Positions 14,029 through 22,056 of a DNA stretch of 27,967 nucleotides are shown piece by piece; positions within the stretch are counted from its first letter, which is position 1, and each line of letters starts with the position of its first letter. Made by a program: the position numbers and the translations under genes. The DNA is from Actinomycetes bacterium (GTDB taxonomy: Bacteria > Actinomycetota > Actinomycetes > Mycobacteriales > Mycobacteriaceae), in assembly GCA_023461275.1 (NCBI GenBank), contig JAEYMI010000030.1:1-27967 (forward strand). The letters are read 5' to 3'. The notes beneath the pieces are model-generated. The model saw nothing but the letters and a program-made list of their open reading frames with translations, was not told the origin of the DNA and ran no database searches.

Positions 14029-15216
14029 ATGAGTACCCCACAATCGGTTGGCGAACTGTTCGCACTCGACGACCTCCTCGACGACGACGAGAAGGCGATT
14101 GTCGAGACGGTCCGCGACTTCGGCGCCAAGCGGCTGCGGCCGAATGTCGCGGAATGGTTCGAGTCCGGCGAGCTGCCGGTGCGGGAACTGGCCGGCGAAC
14201 TCGGCGGTCTCGGCCTGTTCGGCATGCACCTGGAGGGATACGGCTGCGCGCACACGTCCGCGACCGCCTACGGGCTGGCCTGCCTGGAACTCGAAGCCGT
14301 CGACAGCGGCCTGCGCAGTTTCGTCTCCGTGCAGGGATCGTTGGCGATGTTCGCGATCCGCACGTTCGGCAGCGAGGAGCAGCGCACCGAATGGTTGCCG
14401 CGGATGGCCGCCGGTGAGGCCATCGGCTGCTTCGGGCTCACCGAACCGGACTTCGGGTCCAATCCGGCCGGCATGCGGACCTCGGCCAAACGCGACGGCG
14501 ACGACTGGGTTCTCAACGGCGCCAAGATGTGGATCACCAACGGCACGGTCGCCGACGTCGCGGTGGTCTGGGCGCGCACCGACCTCGACGAGGGGCCGCG
14601 CGGTATCCGCGGTTTCGTGGTGCCCACCGACACGCCGGGTTTCCGGGCCAACGAGATCAAGCACAAGATGTCGCTGCGGGCGTCGGTGACCGCCGAGCTG
14701 GTGCTCGAGGACGTGCGTTTGCCGTCGAGCGCGATGCTGCCCGGCGTCGAGGGCCTCAAGGGTCCGCTGAGCTGCCTGAACGAGGCGCGCTTCGGCATCG
14801 TCTTCGGTGCCGTCGGTGCTGCGCGTGATTGTTTGGAAGCGGCCTTGTCCTATGCTGCCGACCGCGAGGTGTTCGACCGGTCGTTGTCGAGTTTCCAACT
14901 GACACAGGCGAAGCTGGCCGACATGGCACTCGAGGTCGGCAAGGCGCAGCTACTGGCGCTGCATCTGGGTCGACGCAAGGACGGCCCCGGTCTGCGGCCC
15001 GAACAGATCAGCCTCGGCAAGCTCAACAACGTCCGCGAAGCCATCGCGATCGCCCGCGAATGTCGCACCATCCTCGGCGCCAACGGAATCACGTTGGAGT
15101 ACCCGGTGATTCGGCACGCCAACAATCTGGAATCGGTGCTGACCTATGAGGGCACGAGCGAGATGCATCAGCTGACCATCGGCAAGGCGCTCACCGGAAA
15201 GGATGCATTCCGGTGA
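14029..15216 (+). CDS. Glutaryl-CoA dehydrogenase-like acyl-CoA dehydrogenase
   Basis: A 395-residue FAD enzyme that would oxidise and decarboxylate glutaryl-CoA to crotonyl-CoA in lysine/tryptophan breakdown. Seen: catalytic Glu374 in LTYEGTSEMH, the FGLTEPDFGSNP flavin loop (135-146), WITNG (168-172), and the pair Arg96 and Ser100 in SGLRSFVSVQGSL. In human glutaryl-CoA dehydrogenase the corresponding Arg94 and Ser98 bind the substrate carboxylate, which separates it from short-chain enzymes. M. tuberculosis FadE7 has the same length, by memory. ATG 14029 follows CGGAGG by 7 nt; a longer frame from 13993 lacks a good ribosome site. The stop overlaps the next start by 4 nt (GTGA). A co-encoded CoA transferase is not visible. 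Confidence 0.88.
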   Translation: MSTPQSVGELFALDDLLDDDEKAIVETVRDFGAKRLRPNVAEWFESGELPVRELAGELGGLGLFGMHLEGYGCAHTSATAYGLACLELEAVDSGLRSFVSVQGSLAMFAIRTFGSEEQRTEWLPRMAAGEAIGCFGLTEPDFGSNPAGMRTSAKRDGDDWVLNGAKMWITNGTVADVAVVWARTDLDEGPRGIRGFVVPTDTPGFRANEIKHKMSLRASVTAELVLEDVRLPSSAMLPGVEGLKGPLSCLNEARFGIVFGAVGAARDCLEAALSYAADREVFDRSLSSFQLTQAKLADMALEVGKAQLLALHLGRRKDGPGLRPEQISLGKLNNVREAIAIARECRTILGANGITLEYPVIRHANNLESVLTYEGTSEMHQLTIGKALTGKDAFR

Positions 15217-15500
15217 CCTACGGCAGTTTTCAGCAGACCGCGCAAGGCTTTTCGCGTGGCATGACCATCGTCGGCTCCATCATCCTGATGGTGTGCGTCG
15301 GATTGCTCACCATCACCTGGTGGCGCGACGGCCGCTGGCTGTGGGTGGCGATCGGGATCGGCATCATCGTGGTCAACATCGCGCTGATCTTCCTGCAGTT
15401 CCGGAAGGCGAAACTGCAACCGCGCCCGGCGGATTCGGCCGACGGTGCACCGAAGAAACGACGTGGCATCATCGACCCGCTCGACGATCTGGACGACTGA
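15213..15500 (+). CDS. Small two-helix membrane protein of unknown function
   Basis: A 95-residue protein with two membrane segments (about 15-34 and 43-62) separated by a short WWRDGRW loop, then a charged tail ending IIDPLDDLDD. No family recognised. The GTG start overlaps the stop of the acyl-CoA dehydrogenase (GTGA), so it is translated in coupling with it. In M. tuberculosis fadE7 is also followed by a small membrane protein gene (Rv0401), which may be the counterpart; I cannot verify the similarity. The acidic tail and the tight coupling are the only hints of function. Its stop is followed by the second copy of the 58-nt hairpin repeat. Confidence 0.72.
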   Translation: MTYGSFQQTAQGFSRGMTIVGSIILMVCVGLLTITWWRDGRWLWVAIGIGIIVVNIALIFLQFRKAKLQPRPADSADGAPKKRRGIIDPLDDLDD

Positions 15501-15548
15501 GCTTCCTCCCGCTGGGCGAGTGGTGTGTCGAGACCTTTTGCGCTGCGG

Positions 15549-15606
15549 GTGATCTCGATATGCCTCGGGCTCGCTGCGCTCGCGTGTGGCTACTCGATCG
15601 GCGGGT
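15549..15606. repeat. Dispersed 58-nt hairpin repeat, copy 2
   Basis: Gap-free match to 4843-4900. The stem reads GCCTCG with TGTGGC: the third pair changed from T-A to C-G on both sides (compensatory) and the sixth became a G-T wobble, while the fourth pair is lost. It lies between convergent genes ending at 15500 and 15640, so probable bidirectional terminator. Confidence 0.75.
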
Positions 15607-15639
15607 TGGGCGAGTGGTGGCGCCTGGGGCGGGCGGCGG

Positions 15640-17544
15640 TCACACCGCCTGGCAGCATCGATCGTCGTAGTCGGTGTCATCCGAAGCGAACTGGGTGCGA
15701 TACAGCTCGGCGTACCGGCCGCCGCGGGCCAGCAGCGTCGCGTGATCACCGCGTTCGACGACGCGCCCGGCTTCGAGCACCAGGATCTCGTCGGCGGCCC
15801 GGATTGTCGAGAGGCGATGCGCGATCACGATCGATGTACGTCCCTCGAGTGCCTCGGTGAGTGCGTCCTGCACCGCCGCCTCCGACGTCGAATCCAGGTG
15901 TGCGGTGGCCTCATCCAGGATCACCACCGACGGATGCGCAAGCAGTAGACGCGCGATCGTGAGTCGTTGACGCTCACCGCCGGACAGCCGGTAGCCACGT
16001 TCGCCGACAACGGTATCGAGTCCGTCGGGCAGTGCCTCGATGAGTTCGTCGAGCCGGGCTCGTCGGAGTGCCTCCCAGATCGCGGCATCGTCGGCCTCCG
16101 GGTTGCCGATGGTCAGGTTGGCGCGCACGGTGTCGTGGAACAGGTGCCCGTCCTGGGTGACCAGGCCGACCCGGCGATGCACCGACTCCGACGTGATGTC
16201 ACGAATATCGGTGCCGTTCAGGGTGATCGATCCGGAGTCGACGTCGAGGAGGCGGGTGGCGAGCTGGGCGATCGTCGACTTTCCCGCACCGGAGCTGCCG
16301 ACGAGGGCGAGCATCTTGCCGGGCTCGACGTCGAAGGACACCTCGTGCAGCACCTCGACGCCGCCCCGATTATCCAGTTGTGCAACCTCTTCCAGTGATG
16401 CAAGGGAGATCTTGTCGGCCGACGGGTAACCGAAGGAGACGTCGTCGAAGCGGATGGCGACCGGCTCGTCGGGCAGGGTCATCGCGTCGGGCTTGTCGGC
16501 GATCAGTGGTGTCAGGTCAAGTACCTCGAAGACCCGCTCGAAGCTGACCAGGGCGCTCATGATCTCCACCCGCGCGTTGGCCAGCGCGGTCAGCGGTGCG
16601 TACATGCGGGTCAGCAGAAGTGCCAGGGAGACAACGGCTCCCGCTGATAGGTGCTGGTGGATGGCCAGCCAGCCACCGAGCCCGTAGACCAGGGCGAGTG
16701 CCAGCGCCGACACCAACGTGAGGGCCGTCATGAACACGGCCTGCACCATCGCGCGACGCACCCCGATGTCGCGGACGCGGTCGGCGCGGTCGGCGAAGTC
16801 GATGGATTCCGTTGCGGGACTGCCGAAGAGCTTAATCAGCGTCGCGCCCGGCGCGGAGAACCGTTCGGTCATCTGCGTCGACATCCGGGCGTTGTACTCG
16901 GCTGCCTCCCGCGAGAGTGCCGCCATCCGACGACCCATCCGCCGGGCCGGCAGCACGAAGATGGGCAGCAGGATCAGCGCGAGAATGGTGACCTGCCAGC
17001 TGATGAACAGCATCACGCCGAGCGTGAGAAGTAGTGTGACCGTGTTGGATACGACGCCGGACAGCGTGTCGGAGAAGGCGCGCTGCGCGCCGATGACGTC
17101 GTTGTTGAGGCGGCTCACCAGCGCGCCGGTTCTGGTGCGGGTGAAGAAGGCGACCGGCATCTTCTGGACGTGGTCGAAGACCGAGCGACGCAGGTCGAAG
17201 ATCAGCCCTTCGCCGATGTGGGCGGAGAACCAACGGGTGACGAGCCCGACCGCCGCCTCCACCACCGCGATCACCGCGATCAGCGCCGACAATCCGACGA
17301 CCGTGCCGGCCGGACCTCCGGCGGTGATGAGGTTGACCACCCGTCCGGCGAGCAGGGGAGTGACCACGGTCAGGAGCGCTGTGATCACCGACAACGCCAG
17401 GAACACCGCGATTCGACGACGATGCGGCCGCGCGAAGGTGCCGATCCGGCGCAGTGTGGTCCGACGATCACCCCGAAGCCGCTTGGCGTCCGGCGCGTTC
17501 ATCGACTTGTACATGGTGTCCCACGCGACTGACTGCATGCTCAT
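15640..17544 (-). CDS. ABC transporter half-unit, fused permease and ATPase (exporter type)
   Basis: A 634-residue exporter. The six-helix transmembrane domain spans about 43-330 (FLALSVITALLTVVTPLLAG is helix 1); the nucleotide-binding domain spans about 362-620. Seen: A-loop Tyr373, Walker A GSSGAGKST (416-424), Q-loop Gln464, signature LSGGERQRL (520-528), Walker B VVILDEAT (540-547) and H-loop His576. All catalytic residues are intact, so it should work as a homodimer, pumping a hydrophobic compound outward. A 20-residue insert sits between the A-loop and the VLHEVSF strand. The frame stays open to 17691, but that part is a dispersed repeat; ATG 17544 has TACCCT (17552-17557) 7 nt upstream, a leaderless start. 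Substrate unknown. Confidence 0.9.
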   Translation of the reverse strand: MSMQSVAWDTMYKSMNAPDAKRLRGDRRTTLRRIGTFARPHRRRIAVFLALSVITALLTVVTPLLAGRVVNLITAGGPAGTVVGLSALIAVIAVVEAAVGLVTRWFSAHIGEGLIFDLRRSVFDHVQKMPVAFFTRTRTGALVSRLNNDVIGAQRAFSDTLSGVVSNTVTLLLTLGVMLFISWQVTILALILLPIFVLPARRMGRRMAALSREAAEYNARMSTQMTERFSAPGATLIKLFGSPATESIDFADRADRVRDIGVRRAMVQAVFMTALTLVSALALALVYGLGGWLAIHQHLSAGAVVSLALLLTRMYAPLTALANARVEIMSALVSFERVFEVLDLTPLIADKPDAMTLPDEPVAIRFDDVSFGYPSADKISLASLEEVAQLDNRGGVEVLHEVSFDVEPGKMLALVGSSGAGKSTIAQLATRLLDVDSGSITLNGTDIRDITSESVHRRVGLVTQDGHLFHDTVRANLTIGNPEADDAAIWEALRRARLDELIEALPDGLDTVVGERGYRLSGGERQRLTIARLLLAHPSVVILDEATAHLDSTSEAAVQDALTEALEGRTSIVIAHRLSTIRAADEILVLEAGRVVERGDHATLLARGGRYAELYRTQFASDDTDYDDRCCQAV

Positions 17545-17616
17545 GACGACCAGGGTAGGAGTTCGAGTGCGCTTGAAGTCCAGTTGGCGGGGACGACCGC
17601 ACTCGGCACTCTCGGC

Positions 17617-17732
17617 GAGACTGCGGCGCCACACACGCTGAGCAGCGGATTCCGGTGACACAGCCTCGGTGTCAGCGCGATGCCAGATCAATATTCGACG
17701 CGGCGACGCTCTCCTACCGAGGCTGGGTCACG
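17617..17732. repeat. Intergenic direct repeat, copy 1, with inverted arms
   Basis: Matches 18831-18947 with about 20 differences. Within it GTGACACAGCCTCGG (17655-17669) and CCGAGGCTGGGTCAC (17717-17731) are inverted repeats with one mismatch, 47 nt apart. It lies upstream of the ABC gene start. Confidence 0.6.
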
Positions 17733-17824
17733 GCGATCTGACTCCGGTTAGCCGACTGATAGCGAATGCACTGGTAGGTGCGGTTTTCCGTCCCGCCTTC
17801 AGTGCGGTATGCCAGGGTGGGTGC

Positions 17825-18334
17825 GTGCGAACCAAGGTGATGTGGACCTCTGCGGTGGTCGTCATCATGCTCGCCGCATTAGGTGCTGTCGGGTGGTTCG
17901 TGTTGCGGTCATTCGACGACAGCATGTCCGGCGTCCACGTGACCGAGGATGCCGCCGAGGCCGCGGACATCGCCGAACACATGGGTGTCCGTTTGAATGG
18001 CAGTGCGGTCGACTACGGTCGGGTGACTTCGCAGTTTCAAGGCTGGCCGATGGCCTACCTCGTCGTGAAGCCACGCACTACATCAATGCGGGACAAGATC
18101 ATTCGAGAGTCTCGGCTCCACTGCGCCGCAACCGATCCCGCGACGTTGGCCTCGTTGCAACCGTCTCCCCACGGGCCGCCGATATCGGCGAGCCTGATGA
18201 CATGTACGCGTCCGTCGGACGGATACGACAATCCGGTTCCGGCGGGCGAGCGTGGCGGTGAACTCACCGTCCGGTTTGACCCGACGTCCGGTGACCGCAG
18301 TACCTGGCTCCACATTTCGGCCATCCCTTACTGA
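17825..18334 (+). CDS. Hypothetical membrane-anchored secreted protein
   Basis: A 169-residue protein I do not recognise. The N-terminus (MRTKVMW) is followed by one membrane segment (about 8-30, AVVVIMLAALGAVGWFVL), then a soluble domain of about 135 residues that should lie outside the membrane by the positive-inside rule. It has two cysteines in that domain (HCAATD and MTCTRP), which could form a disulfide. No lipobox is seen. GTG 17825 has AGGGTGGG just upstream; ATG 17840 is also possible. The frame is open to 17669, but that part is the intergenic repeat. No operon partner is adjacent; the ABC exporter is divergent from it. Codon use looks weaker than in the neighbours, so confidence is moderate. 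Confidence 0.6.
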   Translation: MRTKVMWTSAVVVIMLAALGAVGWFVLRSFDDSMSGVHVTEDAAEAADIAEHMGVRLNGSAVDYGRVTSQFQGWPMAYLVVKPRTTSMRDKIIRESRLHCAATDPATLASLQPSPHGPPISASLMTCTRPSDGYDNPVPAGERGGELTVRFDPTSGDRSTWLHISAIPY

Positions 18335-18748
18335 CCGCTACTCAGCCGCATTGGTGGCACACGCGACGTGCTGGTTTACTGGTTCGAGGTGACCTCGTGC
18401 CCGACGGCTTCAGCGGGCTATTGGTGAAGAACTGATGCTCGCTCTCGGCGGAGATCATGGCGACGGTGTGCACGCCGCGGGCACGCGGGCTTACAGCAAG
18501 ATGATGTCCGCTCGCATCGGCGATGGATTTGTCCATCCCGTTGTCGGTGGAGACATCTGGAGTCGCATCCTGGCAGCAGAGGGCCCATGCACATCCGGTG
18601 GGCCACACGTGACGGTCCTCCGCACCATCGCTGTCGCCGTCGACAGATGGCGCACATCTACTGCTGACCGAGCACTCTGCGAACGCCTCATCATCGACCG
18701 TGCCCACGCGCGAGGTTGGCGGTCCTTTCCGCCGGTCGACGGGGCCTG

Positions 18749-18776
18749 GCATGCTGTGCGACCGACGTGAGATCCG
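18749..18776 (+). repeat. 28-nt direct repeat, first unit
   Basis: The unit reads GCATGCTGTGCG then ACCGACGTGAGATCCG. It recurs at 18955-18982 with a single difference (T to C at the sixth base of GCATGCT's end), 206 nt downstream. Confidence 0.7.
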
Positions 18777-18830
18777 TCGGGGTCTCTGGTTATGTCGCGT
18801 GATTGCTTGATGGTCGCGCGAGCGTCCACT

Positions 18831-18947
18831 CGAGACGACGGCGCCACGCCCGCTGAGCAGCGGATTCCGGTGACACAGCCTCGGTGCCAGAGCGATACCG
18901 GACCGATAGTGGACGCGACGACGCTCTCCTACCGAGGCTGGGGCACG
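18831..18947. repeat. Intergenic direct repeat, copy 2, with inverted arms
   Basis: Second copy of the 17617-17732 element. Arms GTGACACAGCCTCGG (18870-18884) are identical to copy 1; CCGAGGCTGGGGCAC (18932-18946) differs by one base. The interior between arms is the least conserved part. Confidence 0.6.
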
Positions 18948-18954
18948 GTTCCTC

Positions 18955-18982
18955 GCATGCCGTGCGACCGACGTGAGATCCG
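18955..18982 (+). repeat. 28-nt direct repeat, second unit
   Basis: Identical to 18749-18776 except for one base. It directly follows the right arm of the repeat ending at 18947. Confidence 0.7.
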
Positions 18983-19013
18983 ACGCCCGCGCGGGACGTT
19001 TCCGGTCCCTGAG

Positions 19014-19043
19014 TACGTTGGATCACAGAGTGACCGATCGGTC
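19014..19043 (+). promoter_or_regulatory. Probable fgd promoter with 12-bp palindromic operator
   Basis: TACGTT (19014-19019) fits a -10 hexamer; transcription would start near 19026, giving a leader of about 70 nt. GACCGATCGGTC (19032-19043) is a perfect 12-bp palindrome just past that start, and an overlapping TCAC-AGA-GTGA pair precedes it. Both are placed like a repressor site; the regulator is unknown. Confidence 0.45.
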
Positions 19044-19097
19044 CATCGCTTGTTGAGACGACCAGGGCGCCGGCGCGGCCGGCAGTGAGGTGAGGGC

Positions 19098-20114
19098 ATG
19101 GCACAGGAACTCAAACTCGGATTCAAGGCGTCGGCCGAGCAGTTCGATCCGCGTGAGCTGGTGGAGATCGCGGTCGCCGCCGAAGAGCACGGCATGGATT
19201 CGGTCGCGGTCAGCGATCACTTCCAGCCGTGGCGGCACAACGGCGGCCACGCCCCGTTCTCGCTCGCGTGGATGGCGGCGGTCGGGGAGCGCACCAAGCG
19301 GGTGCAGATCGGTACGTCGGTGATGACCCCGACCTTCCGCTACAACCCGGCCGTCATCGCCCAGGCCTTCGCGACCATGGGCTGCCTCTATCCCGGGCGC
19401 ATCATGCTCGGCGTCGGCACCGGCGAAGCCCTCAACGAGTACGCCACCGGATTCCAAGGGGAATGGCCGGAGTTCAAAGAACGCTTCGCGCGGCTGCGCG
19501 AGGCCATCAAGCTGATGCGTGAACTCTGGACCGGCGACGAGGTCGACTTCGACGGCGAGTACTACCACACCCAGGGCGCCTACATGTATGACGTTCCCAC
19601 CCAACCCATTCCGGTGTATGTCGCCGCGGGTGGGCCGGTGGTCGCGCGGTACGCCGGCCGGGCCGGTGACGGATTCATCTGTACCTCCGGCAAGGGCGCC
19701 GACCTCTACCAGGAGAAGCTGATCCCGGCAGTCAAGGAAGGCGCGGAGAAGGCCGGCCGCGACTTCGACGCCATCGACCGGATGATCGAGATCAAGATCT
19801 CGTATGACCCCGATCCCGAACTGGCACTGGAGAACACACGGTTCTGGGCGCCGCTGTCACTGACCCCGGAACAGAAGCACAGCGTCAACTCGTCGACGGA
19901 GATGGAACGTCTCGCCGACGAACTGCCGATCGAGCAGGTCGCCAAGCGGTGGATCGTCGCCTCCGACCCCGACGAGGCCGTCGAGAAGGTGAAATTCTAC
20001 ACCGACTGCGGCCTCAACCACCTCGTCTTCCACGCTCCCGGCCACGATCAGCGTCGTTTCCTGGAGAACTTCGAGAAGGACCTGGCACCGCGGCTGCGCA
20101 AGCTCAGCGTCTGA
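19098..20114 (+). CDS. fgd: F420-dependent glucose-6-phosphate dehydrogenase
   Basis: A 338-residue luciferase-like TIM-barrel enzyme that oxidises glucose-6-phosphate to 6-phosphogluconolactone while reducing coenzyme F420 to F420H2. Every active-site residue known from M. tuberculosis FGD1 is present one position later: Asp40, His41 and Trp45 in VAVSDHFQPW, Glu110 in GVGTGEALNEYA, and phosphate-binding Lys199, Lys260 and Arg284. This makes the assignment secure rather than a generic F420 enzyme. ATG 19098 has AGGTGAGGG directly upstream. F420H2 then serves deazaflavin-dependent reductases in redox defence. In M. tuberculosis fgd1 is followed directly by pta and ackA; here a regulator/transporter pair and two more genes intervene. 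It converges on a LysR gene 13 nt away. Confidence 0.96.
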   Translation: MAQELKLGFKASAEQFDPRELVEIAVAAEEHGMDSVAVSDHFQPWRHNGGHAPFSLAWMAAVGERTKRVQIGTSVMTPTFRYNPAVIAQAFATMGCLYPGRIMLGVGTGEALNEYATGFQGEWPEFKERFARLREAIKLMRELWTGDEVDFDGEYYHTQGAYMYDVPTQPIPVYVAAGGPVVARYAGRAGDGFICTSGKGADLYQEKLIPAVKEGAEKAGRDFDAIDRMIEIKISYDPDPELALENTRFWAPLSLTPEQKHSVNSSTEMERLADELPIEQVAKRWIVASDPDEAVEKVKFYTDCGLNHLVFHAPGHDQRRFLENFEKDLAPRLRKLSV

Positions 20115-20127
20115 GAATTATTGTTGC

Positions 20128-21021
20128 TCAGTCATTGTGGCGCGTATGCGCGAGCAGGAGCTCGACGATACGGCTGAGAGCGGCGTGTTCGGTCACCCCG
20201 TGCCGCACGCGATACCGGATGTCGCGTGTCGGTGTGGGGTCGACGATCGGTACCGCGACCGTCCCCGCCGGCAGGTCCACGCAGGCCAGGCGTGGCACCA
20301 CCGTCAATCCCAATCCCGCGGCGACGAACCGAAGTGCCGACGGATAGTCCTGGGTCTCGACGGTGAAGTCGGGAGCGAAACCCGCTGCGGCACAAGCATC
20401 GAGGACCGCCCGACGACACGGTCCGCGCGCGATGTCGTTGTCCACCCATGCCTCCGAGGACAATTCGCGCAAGGTCGCCTCCGACCTGGTTGCCCACGGC
20501 GAATCCGACGGCACCACAGCGAGATACGGCTCGATCAGAAGTGGGTGAGCGTCGTATCCGTGCATCGAGCTACTGGCCGCGCCGTCGACGTAGATCTCCA
20601 GATCGGGCGACCACCGATCGTCGTCGCCGATCAACTCGGTGAGCCGCAAATCCATTCGTACTGACGGGAATTCGCGTGCGATGGTGGCGACAATCGGAGG
20701 AATCCACGCCACCCCGGCCGACGCGAAGTAGCCGACCGCGAGCCGGCCGGCCCGCCCCAGCCGCAGATCGGTGACCAGGCCCTCGAGGTGAGCGAGTTGA
20801 TCGAAGAGGGCCTTCGATTCGTCGGCGAGCTGCCTGCCGACCTCGGTCGTCGTGATCCCGCGGCCGGTGCGTTCCACCAGCGTCAGGCCGGTCTCGCGCT
20901 GCAGGGCGGCGATGTGCTGGCTGACCGCCGACGATGTGTAGCCCAGCGCCTGTGCCGCGCCACTGACGGACCCCTCGGAAACGACGGAACGAAAGACGCG
21001 TAGTCGATGTGGATCGAGCAT
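20128..21021 (-). CDS. LysR-type regulator, divergent from an EamA exporter
   Basis: A 297-residue LTTR. N-terminal helix-turn-helix: LRVFRSVVSEGSVSGAAQALGY is split here as RVFRSVVSEGSVSGAAQAL and GYTSSAVSQHIAALQRETG, with the recognition helix about residues 28-48, then the effector domain from about 90 to 290. ATG 21021 has TACATT (21028-21033) six bases upstream, so a leaderless start is likely, and a CAGTCGTACTG dyad abuts the -10. The divergent EamA transporter begins at 21070, the usual arrangement for a regulator and its target. The effector is unknown, probably an amino acid or metabolite exported by the EamA protein (inference). It ends 13 nt from fgd. Confidence 0.9.
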   Translation of the reverse strand: MLDPHRLRVFRSVVSEGSVSGAAQALGYTSSAVSQHIAALQRETGLTLVERTGRGITTTEVGRQLADESKALFDQLAHLEGLVTDLRLGRAGRLAVGYFASAGVAWIPPIVATIAREFPSVRMDLRLTELIGDDDRWSPDLEIYVDGAASSSMHGYDAHPLLIEPYLAVVPSDSPWATRSEATLRELSSEAWVDNDIARGPCRRAVLDACAAAGFAPDFTVETQDYPSALRFVAAGLGLTVVPRLACVDLPAGTVAVPIVDPTPTRDIRYRVRHGVTEHAALSRIVELLLAHTRHND

Positions 21022-21027
21022 GCTCCG

Positions 21028-21060
21028 AATGTACAGTCGTACTGAAATATCGACAAGGAA
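21028..21060. promoter_or_regulatory. LysR/EamA intergenic control region
   Basis: The 48-nt gap holds, on the minus strand, TACATT (21028-21033) as lysR -10, abutted by the dyad CAGT-CGT-ACTG (21034-21044). AAGGAA (21055-21060) is the Shine-Dalgarno for GTG 21070. The dyad is the only candidate LysR site and would cover both promoters. Confidence 0.5.
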
Positions 21061-21069
21061 TAGTCGCTT

Positions 21070-22038
21070 GTGCTTATGAGAAGTGTGAACGATTCTGGGC
21101 CAGTGACGACAACACGCAATCTCGCGACACCGGCCGCAGCCACGGTCACCGTCCTGATGTGGGCGTCGGCCTTCGTGGTGATCCGCGCGGCGGGTGAAAC
21201 CTTCTCACCCGGCGTGATGGCTTTGTTGCGGATGGCTTTCGCCGTCGCGGCGCTCACCGTGATCGTCGTGTTTCGCCAGGCCCGACGCCCGCGCGGCACC
21301 CGCGTACTGCCCCGCGGCCGGCCTCTGGCGATCGTGCTCACCTACGGCGTCGCATGGTTCGGCGGCTACATGATCGCGCTGAACTGGGCCGAACAGCACG
21401 TCGACGCCGGAACCGCCGCGTTGCTCGTCAACGTCGCGCCGATCATCGTGGCCGTGCTCGCCACGGTGATCCTGGGGGAGCCGTTTCATCGGCCGCTGGC
21501 CATCGGTATCGCCATCGCGTTCGCCGGCGTCGTACTCATCACCGTCGGAGGTGGACCCCATGCGGACCTCCTCGGTATCGGACTCGGTCTGCTCGCCGCG
21601 GTGCTCTACGCCTCCGGTGTGCTGCTGCAGAAGGTTGCGCTACGCGACGTCGACGCGGTGACAGCCACCTGGCTGGGCGCCGTCGCAGGTCTGGTCGCCA
21701 CCCTGCCGTGGGCGCCGGCCGCGATCGATGAGGTGGGGGCCGCGGCTCCCGGAGCGATCGCCGCGACCGCCTTCCTCGGCATCGGACCGACTGCGATTGC
21801 CTTCATCACCTGGGCATATGCGCTGGCGCGGACCGACGCCGGCGTGATGGCAGCCACCACGCTGGTGGTCCCGGCCATCGTGATCGTGTTGTCGTGGGCG
21901 TTGCTCGGCGAGCTGCCGACACCGCTGCGAATCGTCGGCGGAGCACTCTGTTTGATCGGGGTAGCGGTGAGCCGCGGACTGATCAGACCCGCGCGTCGGC
22001 CGGTGCAAGCGACCACCTCGACCGTGCCGCAGCCCTGA
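21070..22038 (+). CDS. EamA-family (DMT superfamily) transporter
   Basis: A 322-residue protein with ten membrane helices in two EamA repeats (about residues 18-150 and 165-305). The first repeat opens VTVLMWASAFVVIRAAGE with the W-(A/S)-S-(A/S/N)-F-x-x-x-(K/R) signature; ALNWAEQHVDAGTAALLVN and FITWAYALARTDAGVMAA are the family's mid-repeat blocks. Members export amino acids, nucleosides or other metabolites. GTG 21070 is used because AAGGAA lies 9 nt upstream; ATG 21076, GTG 21085 or GTG 21103 would remove a few unconserved residues. It is divergent from LysR and 18 nt upstream of the TetR start. Confidence 0.88.
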   Translation: MLMRSVNDSGPVTTTRNLATPAAATVTVLMWASAFVVIRAAGETFSPGVMALLRMAFAVAALTVIVVFRQARRPRGTRVLPRGRPLAIVLTYGVAWFGGYMIALNWAEQHVDAGTAALLVNVAPIIVAVLATVILGEPFHRPLAIGIAIAFAGVVLITVGGGPHADLLGIGLGLLAAVLYASGVLLQKVALRDVDAVTATWLGAVAGLVATLPWAPAAIDEVGAAAPGAIAATAFLGIGPTAIAFITWAYALARTDAGVMAATTLVVPAIVIVLSWALLGELPTPLRIVGGALCLIGVAVSRGLIRPARRPVQATTSTVPQP

Positions 22039-22056
22039 TTGGCTACCGTCATTGCC

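Larger units (their letters stand above)
18335..19097. other. 763-nt gene-poor region with repeats upstream of fgd
   Basis: No convincing gene is seen: the open frames on both strands lack motifs, ribosome sites and the third-position GC bias of the neighbours. It holds a short hairpin CGAGG-TGA-CCTCG (18382-18394), the second copy of the repeat at 17617, a 28-nt near-identical pair (18749-18776 and 18955-18982), and the fgd promoter region. It may be the remains of decayed genes or of repeated insertions. Confidence 0.5.

Noticed and set aside
13609..14898. 429-residue minus-strand open frame across DUF202 and acyl-CoA dehydrogenase genes
   Set aside because: It spans two real genes with recognisable motifs and has no motif of its own.
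17545..17691. 49-codon N-terminal extension of the ABC exporter
   Set aside because: It is made of the intergenic repeat and starts with TTG; ATG 17544 has a leaderless promoter.
18375..18396. GGTTCGAGG resembling a tRNA T-loop
   Set aside because: No matching T-stem, acceptor stem or anticodon arm could be drawn around it.
18342..18847. Overlapping open frames on both strands in the gap before fgd
   Set aside because: No motif, no ribosome site, no codon bias like the neighbours; repeats cross them.
15213..19097. Insertion sequence or prophage near the repeats
   Set aside because: No transposase, integrase or phage gene was found, only short repeats.
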